Assembly: GCA_964613675.1 (NCBI GenBank)
Contig: CAZTIH010000019.1
Span: 1 to 31,480, forward strand
From: DAIUCA01 sp964613675
GTDB taxonomy: Bacteria; Pseudomonadota; Gammaproteobacteria; Competibacterales; Competibacteraceae
Length of the DNA stretch: 31,480 bases
Direction of reading: 5' to 3'
Part shown: in pieces, positions 16,741 to 24,133 of the stretch
How the letters are laid out: each line of letters begins with the position of its first letter
Position numbering within the stretch: position 1 is the stretch's first letter
Notes under the pieces: model-generated
What the model was told of the DNA's origin: nothing
Seen by the model: the letters and a program-made list of their open reading frames with translations, nothing else
Database searches by the model: none
Made by a program: the position numbers and the translations under genes

Positions 16741-18153
16741 ATGAACGCCGTAAAGCGATCCTTTCTCATCATTGATGACGATGAGGCCCGTGCCCATGAA
16801 CTCAGCCTGCTCCTAGATTTCATGGATCGGGGAAAGGTATTAACAGCAAATAGTCGAAGTGCATTGCGACAAGTGGCCGCGCAATCCTGGCAGGCAATTT
16901 TTGTGGGTGCATTGCACGATCTTAAGGCGATTGAGTTAGTTCATGCCCTCAAAGACACGAGTACGACGGTGCCGCTGCTCGTCGTGCAGGTGCCGGTCGA
17001 TCCTGCATTGGCTCACGGGATGGTATTTGCGCCGCCCTTTCGGCAAAACCGACTGCAACAGATTCTCAACGAGCTTATGTCTTCACCCCATTTGGCCACG
17101 CCCCAGCGACCCAAAAGTCAAATTGTTGGCCGTACTCCAATCATGGCCAAACTGCGGGCTAATGTGGAAAAAGTGGCACAAACACGGGCGACGGTATTGA
17201 TTTTGGGGGAATCGGGCACGGGGAAAGAACTCGTTGCGCAATCCATTCATCNNNNNNNNNNCGGGCCATTTGTCCCAGTCAATTGTGGGGCTATTCCCGA
17301 AAATCTCCTGGAATCCGAGTTGTTTGGACATGAAAAGGGGGCGTTCACCGGTGCCATTACCACTCGTCGAGGGCGCTTTGAGATCGCGAGTCACGGCACG
17401 CTGTTTTTGGATGAAATCGGCGATATGCCCATGAATATGCAAGTAAAATTGTTGCGCGTGTTGCAAGAACGGGTGTTTGAGCGCGTGGGGGGGAGCAAAG
17501 CGATTGAATTGAATGCCCGCATCATCGCCGCTACGCATCGCAATCTCGAAGAATTGGTGCAAAAGGGGGACTTTCGGGAGGATTTGTTTTATCGACTTAA
17601 TGTTTTCCCCGTGGAAGTTCCGCCATTGCGCGAACATCGGGAGGATCTTCCCGAACTCATTCAGGCCCTCGCTCACCGCATCTCTACGGAGCAAGGCGTA
17701 GACTTGCAACTTTCCGCTCAGGTGATAGCGCATTTGCAGGCGTATGATTGGCCGGGGAATGTGCGGGAGCTGGCCAACCTATTGGAGAGACTGGCTATTT
17801 TGCAACCCGGCGGTACCATCGAGACGGGGGATTTACCCGAGAAATTTCGCCAGCAAGTGATTTCTGAAGCGCCGCCCTCGGAGTCAACGAAGATTGAACC
17901 CCAGCCCAACACCGAACAGATGCAGGTCACCTGTCCCGTAATCGTTAACACGGCCTTTCCCACCGAGTTGCCGCCCGACGGATTGGATTTGCGCGAGCAC
18001 TTGGCCCAACTCGAACAGCATTACATTCAGCTCGCCCTGCAAGAGGCGAACGGCGTAGTTGCCCATGCAGCGTCGCGTTTGAGAATGCGGCGAACGACGT
18101 TGGTTGAAAAAATTCGCAAGTACAATCGCCAAGACACTGACTTTACCGCATAA
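16741..18153 (+). CDS. fleQ: Sigma-54-dependent flagellar regulator, FleQ/FlrA-type (10-base gap inside)
   Basis: Enhancer-binding activator of flagellar genes, about 470 residues. The N-terminal domain (1-120) is a FleQ-type degenerate receiver: it starts SFLIIDDDEARAHELSLLL, but the usual phosphoacceptor position reads FVGALHD, with no aspartate. The AAA+ domain has Walker A GESGTGKE, the sigma-54 contact motif GAFTGA, Walker B GTLFLDEIGDMP, and the arginine-finger region FREDLFYRLNVFPVEVPPLR. The C-terminal Fis-type helix-turn-helix lies in ALQEANGVVAHAASRLRMRRTTL. Ten N at 17252-17261 fall just after Walker A. Relatives have seven residues where only four fit here, so the true gap is probably 19 bases. 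It precedes fliE, whose promoter it likely activates. Confidence 0.92.
   Translation: MNAVKRSFLIIDDDEARAHELSLLLDFMDRGKVLTANSRSALRQVAAQSWQAIFVGALHDLKAIELVHALKDTSTTVPLLVVQVPVDPALAHGMVFAPPFRQNRLQQILNELMSSPHLATPQRPKSQIVGRTPIMAKLRANVEKVAQTRATVLILGESGTGKELVAQSIHXXXXGPFVPVNCGAIPENLLESELFGHEKGAFTGAITTRRGRFEIASHGTLFLDEIGDMPMNMQVKLLRVLQERVFERVGGSKAIELNARIIAATHRNLEELVQKGDFREDLFYRLNVFPVEVPPLREHREDLPELIQALAHRISTEQGVDLQLSAQVIAHLQAYDWPGNVRELANLLERLAILQPGGTIETGDLPEKFRQQVISEAPPSESTKIEPQPNTEQMQVTCPVIVNTAFPTELPPDGLDLREHLAQLEQHYIQLALQEANGVVAHAASRLRMRRTTLVEKIRKYNRQDTDFTA
17252..17261. other. Assembly gap (10 N) in fleQ
   Basis: Ten N between the helix ending QSIH and the conserved GPFVPVNCGAIP. The frame is kept, but family spacing (for example NtrC and FleQ, seven residues between the His and the xPF block) suggests about nine bases are missing. 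Confidence 0.95.
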
Positions 18154-18217
18154 AAATTGGGCAGCGTTTTCTCAATTTCATCAATAAAATCAATTGTTTG
18201 ATGTCTGAAAATGTGTG

Positions 18218-18233
18218 CGGCATAGCGGTTGCT
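18218..18233 (+). promoter_or_regulatory. Sigma-54 promoter of fliE
   Basis: CGGCAT-AGCGG-TTGCT matches the -24/-12 consensus TGGCAC-N5-TTGCA. The invariant GG (18219-18220) and GC (18231-18232) are exactly ten bases apart. It lies 37 bases upstream of the fliE ATG and downstream of a FleQ-type activator gene. Transcription would start near 18244. Confidence 0.78.
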
Positions 18234-18270
18234 AAAGTTTCCATTAGTTCAATTTGAAGGAGTGTGTTTC

Positions 18271-18576
18271 ATGGCCACGATTCCTACGGTTTTGCTGACA
18301 TTACAGCAAGTTGCCGCCCAAGCCGCTGTCCAAAGAGATGGGCCGCCAGGTGATGGGCCGCGCTTTAGTGAGTTTGTACAACAAAGTGTGCAGCGCGTCA
18401 GTCAGCAACAACAGCGTGCCGAAGAATTGACGCGTGCGTTCGAGACGGGGGAAGACGTCGATCTCGCCGCCGTGATGGTGGCGCGGCAACAGGCAAGTGT
18501 TGAATTTCAAGCTGTGGTTCAAGTGCGTCGTCAGCTTCTCGATGCCTACCGCGAATTGATGAATATGCCACTGTGA
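18271..18576 (+). CDS. fliE: Flagellar hook-basal body protein FliE
   Basis: A 101-residue MS-ring/rod junction protein. The start is the ATG at 18271, with GAAGGAG nine bases upstream; an earlier in-frame TTG lies inside the promoter. The C-terminal half is diagnostic: DVDLAAVMVARQQASVEFQA then VVQVRRQLLDAYRELMNMPL, the usual FliE end. The N-terminal half is glycine/glutamine-rich (PPGDGPRFSEF). It is the first gene of the fliEFGHIJK series and lies 37 bases before fliF. Confidence 0.94.
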   Translation: MATIPTVLLTLQQVAAQAAVQRDGPPGDGPRFSEFVQQSVQRVSQQQQRAEELTRAFETGEDVDLAAVMVARQQASVEFQAVVQVRRQLLDAYRELMNMPL

Positions 18577-18613
18577 TGAGACGAAATTATCGCTCGCGTA
18601 GGGGGGTGCGGTC

Positions 18614-20373
18614 ATGGCTAATGCGTTAACGCCGCCAGAAGAGGCCCCTCAAGAAACTGCCCCTGTCCCGGATAGCTGGCAGGCAAGGTTCCAACAAGCT
18701 GGGCCTTGGCAATTGGGGGCGATTGGCATTTTTTTGGCGCTCCTGTCGGCGGGCATCGTTGCCGCGCTGTGGTGGGGGCAACCCAATTTGGCGGTGTTGT
18801 ACAGCGGATTGAGCGAAGCCGATGCAGCGGCGGTCGTCGCGGCGCTGGAACGTCAAAATGTCCCCGTCAACGTCCAGGGCACCACGATTCGCGTTCCACA
18901 AGATCAAGTGCATCGTTTACGTCTCACGCTGGCTGGCGAAGGCTTGCCGCAGGGGCAAATCGACGGCTTTGAGTTGCTCAAGGAACAGTCACCTTTTGGG
19001 GTCAGCCAGTTTATGGAGCAGGCTCGCTACCAACGCGCCCTAGAGGGGGAACTCGCTCGTTCGGTAATGAGTTTGGCGGCGGTACAGGCGGCACGGGTTC
19101 ATTTGGGGTTGCCACGGGAAAGCGTTTTTATTCGCGACCAGCGTCCGCCGACTGCTTCGGTGCTGGTGAGACTGCATCCCGGCCGTAGTCTGGATCGGGT
19201 GCAGGTGACCGCCATTACGCAGCTCATCGCGTCAAGCGTACCGGGTTTAACGAGTCACCAAGTGTCGGTAGTGGACGAGGCAGGACGGTTACTTTCTCAG
19301 CCACAAGATGCGAGCAGTGGCCTCAACAACCAGCATCTCGATCACACACGTCAGGTCGAACGCGACTTAGTTCAGCGCATTGAAGAATTATTGACACCCA
19401 TCGTGGGGTTGGGACGGGTGCGGGCGCAGGTGGCCGCCGAAATCGACTTCACGCAAACCGAAGAAACCAACGAGCTTTACGGGCGCGAAGGGGGGGCATT
19501 GCGCAGTGAACGGACGGTGGAGGCGCGTAATAACCCGGGGGCGGGTCAAGGCATCCCCGGCGCATTGGCCAATCAACCGCCCGGGCCAAACCCNNNNNNN
19601 NNNCAAACCCCGCACCAGAAGTCGTCGATCCAAATCAACCCAATCCGGCGTTGGAGGCAGCTCGAGTTGAGGCGGCGGCCACGCTTAATCGTCGCGAGTC
19701 ACAACGCAATTTTGAGGTGGATCGCCGTATCACCCACACTCGTTCTGCTACCGGGCAAATTAAGCGACTAACCGCGGCGGTATTGCTGGATGAACGTACC
19801 CAAGTGGATGCGGCGGGTGTAGCGCAGCCCCAACCGTTTACAGACGATGAAATGGCCAGATTTCGGGCGTTGGTTGCCCAAGCGATAGGCGTCGATGAGC
19901 AGCGAGGGGACATTATTGAATTGCAGACCGTCGCGTTTGCCGTACCGCCCTTTGCGATGGAGACCGCGCCCGCATTTTGGGAACAACCGGGCTTCATTAC
20001 CTTGATGCGACAATTATTGATTTTCGGCTTACTGGCATTAGTCGTGATGTTTGTGGTGCGTCCCGTAATCCATCAAGTCATGGCGAAAGAACCTCCCCCC
20101 GCCGAAGACAACGTATTAGCACTTAAACAAGATGCTTCAGAGGAAAAACATCATATGTTGACCGACGATCAAGCCGACCGCGAAGCCAATGGGTTAGCGG
20201 GGCTACTGCTCGACGACCGTTTTGACGAAAGCAACGACCAAATGGATGCACGGCGGCGTCAGGTTCATGTTGCACGTCTTGAAGAACGGCTCCAGACCGC
20301 GAAAGTTTTGGTGGCGGAGGATCCGAAACGCGCCGTCCAAGTGTTGCGTCATTGGATGTCGGAGGCGTCCTAG
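18614..20373 (+). CDS. fliF: Flagellar MS-ring protein FliF (gap causes artificial frameshift)
   Basis: Inner-membrane protein that forms the MS ring of the basal body, about 585 residues. The first half reads from the ATG at 18614 (AGGGGGG ribosome site): membrane helix WQLGAIGIFLALLSAGIVAAL, then LYSGLSEADAAAVVAALE and FGVSQFMEQARYQRALEGEL. After ten N at 19594-19603 the frame changes: the second half is read from codons in phase with 19606 (NPAPEVVDPNQPNPALEA), through YxVDRRITHT-like NFEVDRRITHT, a second helix ITLMRQLLIFGLLALVVMFV, and the FliG-binding tail KRAVQVLRHWMSEAS. The true gap length must be 2 modulo 3 (for example 11 or 14). I infer an intact gene and a wrong placeholder, not a pseudogene. 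Confidence 0.9.
19594..19603. other. Assembly gap (10 N) in fliF
   Basis: Ten N inside the proline/asparagine-rich loop of fliF. Coding before and after is in different frames, so the number of N is wrong by at least one base. Confidence 0.95.
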
Positions 20374-21537
20374 ATGGCTGCTTCACCGCCAAAAACCGTT
20401 GCCAAAACCGATAACGACGCCACCAAAACCGCTGCAAACGCTTTGGCTAAAGGTGAGACAACCGCCGTTAGCGCAGAAGGGGAAGAGGGGGGGAGTGAGC
20501 TGGCGACGGGTGCAACGACCAAGATCGCGGCACCTCCCGAGATTCCCCCGCTCCCCGGCATTCAGCGGGCGGCAGTGTTGTTGATGGCGCTTGGCGAGGA
20601 TTACGCCGCCGAGGTGCTTAAGCATGTCGAACCGTGGGAGTTGCACAAAATCGGTGCAGCGATGGCCACGATTGGCTCGGTTTCGCGGGAACAAATTAGC
20701 GATACCCTTCACCGATTTAACCGCCAAGTTGCAGAAGAAAGTGCCCTAGGGATTGGGAGTCATGATTTTATTAAGAGCGTGCTCATTCGTGCGGTGGGAC
20801 GGGATCGGGCGAAGGGCGTAATGGAACGTATCTTCAACGGTGACCGCAGTGCAGGATTGGATGCCCTAAAATGGCTCGATCCTGCGGCCATTGCTGGTGC
20901 GTTGAAACGGGAACATCCCCAAGTCGTCGCTTTAGTGGTGTCGTCGCTCGATGTGGATCAGTCGGCGGCGGTAGTGGGATTGTTGCCCTCCGAACTGCGT
21001 TTTGAGGCTCTCTATCGGGTGGCGTTACTCGACACCGTGCCGACACAAGCCCTCGCCGAGTTAAACCAACTCATCGAAGATCAAGTGTTGCGAAGCGTCA
21101 CTGCGGCGGCGACCGCTAAAGTTGGTGGGATCACGCAGGTCGCCGACATCATCAATCGCCTCGAACGGCCCGTGGACAGCGAAGTTTTGGAGCAATTGCG
21201 AACCCAAGATCCCGAAATGGCCGCCAAAATCGAAGACGGTATGTTGGTTTTCGAGAGCTTGTTGGGTGTGACGGACAAGGGCATTCAAGCACTGTTACGC
21301 GCCGTGCCTCAGGATGCGTTGATGTTGGCGTTACGCGGTGCCGACGAAGCTATGCGCGACAAGTTGTTACGCAATATGTCCAAGCGAGCCGCAGCACTTC
21401 TGCGCGACGATTTAGAAAATATGGCCCCCGTTAAGCTCGCCGACGTAGAAACCGCTCAGAAACAGATTATGGCAACCGCTAAACAACTTGAAGACGCCGG
21501 CGAACTGTCGTTAGGCGGAGGAGATGATTATGTCTAA
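20374..21537 (+). CDS. fliG: Flagellar motor switch protein FliG with N-terminal extension
   Basis: Cytoplasmic rotor protein that joins the MS ring to FliM/FliN and faces the stator. It has 387 residues, against about 330-345 usually. The first 58 or so residues are an Ala/Thr/Glu-rich, probably disordered extension that the family normally lacks. The canonical protein then begins at GIQRAAVLLMALGEDYAAEV. Middle domain: LKREHPQVVALVVSSLD. C-terminal motor domain: LVFESLLGVTDKGIQALLRAV, MRDKLLRNMSKRAAALLRDD and LENMAPVKLADVETAQKQIM, which carry the charged torque helix. The ATG directly follows the fliF stop, and GGAGG lies nine bases upstream, so the long start is supported. Confidence 0.95.
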   Translation: MAASPPKTVAKTDNDATKTAANALAKGETTAVSAEGEEGGSELATGATTKIAAPPEIPPLPGIQRAAVLLMALGEDYAAEVLKHVEPWELHKIGAAMATIGSVSREQISDTLHRFNRQVAEESALGIGSHDFIKSVLIRAVGRDRAKGVMERIFNGDRSAGLDALKWLDPAAIAGALKREHPQVVALVVSSLDVDQSAAVVGLLPSELRFEALYRVALLDTVPTQALAELNQLIEDQVLRSVTAAATAKVGGITQVADIINRLERPVDSEVLEQLRTQDPEMAAKIEDGMLVFESLLGVTDKGIQALLRAVPQDALMLALRGADEAMRDKLLRNMSKRAAALLRDDLENMAPVKLADVETAQKQIMATAKQLEDAGELSLGGGDDYV

Positions 21538-22249
21538 TGTGGTACCGAAAGAGCGGGCCGGCGAGGTACAGGCTTGGCCGTTCCCCGAAATGGATGAAAA
21601 TTCCGCCAATCGTGCGGGATTGCCCCCCCTACCTGCCAATAGTCGTCGTCCAGCACCCCTCACCCTCGAGCAAATGGAAGCGATTGAAACCCAAGCGCGG
21701 GACGAAGGACGGGAAGCAGGTTATCGCGAAGGGATCAAGGAAGGGCGTAAACGGGGACACGAAGAAGGGTTTGCGCTGGGGCGTAACGAGGGGTTCGCTC
21801 AGGGGCATGAGGAGGGATTGGCCCAAGCTGCGGCCGAGGTCAATCGTCGTTGTGAAGCCCTCGATGGGTTATTACTCGCGTTGCAACAGCCTTTAGCTGC
21901 GCTCGATTCCCAGGTGGAACAAGCGTTGACCGAACTGGCGGTGGCGGTGGCACGACAGGTTTTACAGACCGAATTGCAGGCCCAACCCGAAGCCGTCGCC
22001 AACATCGTGCGTCAAGCCTGTGCTGCGGTCTCTCCCCATCAACGCCCTGTGCGCGTTTATCTGCACCCCCAAGATCGAAGTCGGGTTGAAACGGTGTTGA
22101 ATGGCGACGGCCAGTCGTGGCAGTGGCACGAAGACCCCACATTGACGCCGGGAGGATGTCGGGTGGAAACGGAGGATTCCCTAGTGGATGCGAGCTTTGA
22201 AAGTCGGTTGAGCGCGGCAATGACCCAGCTTCGAGGGGAGGAGGAATGA
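21530..22249 (+). CDS. fliH: Flagellar export ATPase regulator FliH
   Basis: A 239-residue partner of FliI that dimerises and tethers the ATPase to the export gate and C-ring. The ATG at 21530 sits six bases after GGAGGAG; an ATG at 21524 touches the ribosome site and is less likely. The start overlaps fliG by eight bases. The middle has ten glycines exactly four residues apart (60, 64, 68 ... 96), a long uninterrupted run of GxxxG steps known from FliH. The C-terminal domain includes ALTELAVAVARQVLQTEL and the FliI-binding region RVYLHPQDRSRVETVL, ending with TLTPGGCRVETEDSLVDASF. Its stop overlaps the fliI start. Confidence 0.93.
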   Translation: MSNVVPKERAGEVQAWPFPEMDENSANRAGLPPLPANSRRPAPLTLEQMEAIETQARDEGREAGYREGIKEGRKRGHEEGFALGRNEGFAQGHEEGLAQAAAEVNRRCEALDGLLLALQQPLAALDSQVEQALTELAVAVARQVLQTELQAQPEAVANIVRQACAAVSPHQRPVRVYLHPQDRSRVETVLNGDGQSWQWHEDPTLTPGGCRVETEDSLVDASFESRLSAAMTQLRGEEE

Positions 22250-23610
22250 ACGCCTCACTCGACTGGCGGGCGGCCCAAACCCAGCGGTGGGTGCAAAGCC
22301 TTCGACGTAGCGCCCAACGCGTCGCCCATACGCCTCGTCCCGCCGCACAAGGCCGTTTGACACGCCTCATTGGTCTCACCCTTGAAGCGGTGGGATGTGA
22401 CGTCCCCGTGGGCGATTGGGTGGAAGTGATCGACGACAACGGGGCGCGGTTGGAAGCGGAGGTCGTCGGGTTTAACGGGGATCGCTTGTTGTTGATGCCC
22501 AGTGGGCCAGTACAGGGGGTGCGTTCGCGGGCACGGGTTCGTCGTCAGGCCACGCGCCAGTCCGTCATCACGGGGGACTGCTTGTTGGGACGGGTCTTGG
22601 ATGGCAACGGACGACTTCTCGATGGCGGGCCACCGTTGCAAGATGGGGAACGGATCGCGTGGGCGTCGGCCCCGATCAATCCCCTAGAACGGCCCCCGAT
22701 TCGCCAACCGTTGGATGTGGGGGTACGGGCTATCAACGGGTTACTGACGGTAGGACAGGGTCAGCGTATTGGGTTATTTGCCGGTTCGGGGGTCGGAAAA
22801 AGCGTGTTACTGGGTATGATGACGCGCTTCACGCAGGCCGATGTGGTTGTGGTGGGATTGATTGGGGAACGGGGCCGCGAAGTCCAAGAATTTATTGAGG
22901 ATATTTTGGGAGAAACGGGGCGGTCGCGCAGTGTGGTCGTGGCGGCGCCGGCGGACTCCCCCCCGTTATTGCGGCTTCGAGGGGCCGATCTCGCAACGCG
23001 GATTGCCGAATCATTCCGCGACAAGGGGCTTCAGGTCTTGCTGTTGATGGATTCGTTAACGCGCTACGCCCAAGCACAACGGGAAATCGCCCTAGCGATC
23101 GGGGAACCGCCCGCGACGAAAGGCTATCCCCCTTCGGCGTTTGCGTTGTTGCCGCGTTTAGTGGAGCGGGCAGGAACCCACCAAAATGGGGGGGCGATCA
23201 CCGCCTTTTACACGGTGCTGGCCGAGGGAGACGACCAACAGGATCCCATTGTGGATGCGGCGCGGGCCATTTTAGATGGTCACATTGTTTTAAGCCGTCA
23301 CTTAGCGGATCAGGGACATTATCCAGCGATTGACATTGAAGCGTCGATTAGTCGCGTGATGCCACGGGTAACGGACAATCCGCAGCAACAAGCGGCGCGT
23401 TATTTCAAGCAGTTGTACGCGACTTACCAGCGTTACAGTGACTTAATTCGGGTGGGGGCGTACCAGCGGGGGAGCGATCCTCAGGTGGATTTAGCGATGA
23501 ATGCCTATCCTCAGCTACAAAATTTTTTGATGCAAAACACTAATCAGGCCGTGGATTTGCAGAGCACTCGACAATCTTTAAGTCAACTGGTGGGACAGCT
23601 CGGCGGGTAA
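22246..23610 (+). CDS. fliI: Flagellum-specific export ATPase FliI
   Basis: A 454-residue F1-beta-like hexameric ATPase that energises flagellar type III export. It has an N-terminal beta barrel (about 35-105). Walker A is GSGVGKS at 180-186 within RIGLFAGSGVGKSVLLGMM. GLIGERGREVQEFIEDIL follows, then Walker B QVLLLMDSLTRYAQAQREIA with Asp269, and GEPPATKGYPPSAFALLPRL. The C-terminal helical domain ends VDLQSTRQSLSQL. The ATG overlaps the fliH stop (ATGA) and is preceded by a strong GGGGAGGAGG site. All family motifs are intact. Confidence 0.97.
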   Translation: MNASLDWRAAQTQRWVQSLRRSAQRVAHTPRPAAQGRLTRLIGLTLEAVGCDVPVGDWVEVIDDNGARLEAEVVGFNGDRLLLMPSGPVQGVRSRARVRRQATRQSVITGDCLLGRVLDGNGRLLDGGPPLQDGERIAWASAPINPLERPPIRQPLDVGVRAINGLLTVGQGQRIGLFAGSGVGKSVLLGMMTRFTQADVVVVGLIGERGREVQEFIEDILGETGRSRSVVVAAPADSPPLLRLRGADLATRIAESFRDKGLQVLLLMDSLTRYAQAQREIALAIGEPPATKGYPPSAFALLPRLVERAGTHQNGGAITAFYTVLAEGDDQQDPIVDAARAILDGHIVLSRHLADQGHYPAIDIEASISRVMPRVTDNPQQQAARYFKQLYATYQRYSDLIRVGAYQRGSDPQVDLAMNAYPQLQNFLMQNTNQAVDLQSTRQSLSQLVGQLGG

Positions 23611-23658
23611 CGGCCCTTTGCTGGTGAACTGCCCCGCGCTCATTAGGAGAACTCTTCG

Positions 23659-24132
23659 GTGAATACCAAAGAATACCACCGCCGCCGTGACCAACTAACG
23701 CCCGTGGTGAAGCAGGCCCAGCAACAACAAGAGGTGGCGGCCCAATCGCTGATCACGGCAACACAACGACGCGAACGTACAGTCAAACAATTGACGGCCC
23801 TTCAAGAATTCCGCGATGAATACTTTCAACAGCTTGCAAAACGGTGTGAGGGTTCGATTACGGCTCGTGAGTTACACCGTTACGGCGAGTTTTTCCAACA
23901 GCTTGACCAAGGGATTGACCGTGTCCGCCAAGAGATAGGGTATCGCGAACGGGAAGTTGAGATGAAACAGACGGATTGGCAACAGCAGTACGCGAAAACG
24001 GAGGCGTTGAAGGAGGTAGTGAACGGCTATCAGCAACAGAATCGGCAATACGAAGCGCGTCAAGAGCAGCGTCAACTTGAAGAACAGGGGTTGCAAATGT
24101 GGCAACGCCGTCAACGTCTCGGAGAATTCTAA
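23659..24132 (+). CDS. fliJ: Flagellar export chaperone FliJ
   Basis: A 157-residue, strongly coiled-coil protein that fits in the centre of the FliI hexamer and escorts export chaperones. The start is GTG at 23659 with AGGAGA eight bases upstream. The composition (Gln/Arg/Glu-rich heptads) and family cues such as LTALQEFRDEYFQQLAKR, ITARELHRYGEFFQQLDQGI and the C-terminal WQRRQRLGEF support FliJ, along with its place between fliI and fliK. The sequence is more glutamine-rich than most. The stop is one base before the fliK ATG. Confidence 0.9.
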   Translation: MNTKEYHRRRDQLTPVVKQAQQQQEVAAQSLITATQRRERTVKQLTALQEFRDEYFQQLAKRCEGSITARELHRYGEFFQQLDQGIDRVRQEIGYREREVEMKQTDWQQQYAKTEALKEVVNGYQQQNRQYEARQEQRQLEEQGLQMWQRRQRLGEF

Positions 24133-24133
24133 T

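Noticed and set aside
18614..20373. fliF as a broken gene
   Set aside because: The frame break coincides with an N run, and both halves are well-preserved FliF sequence.
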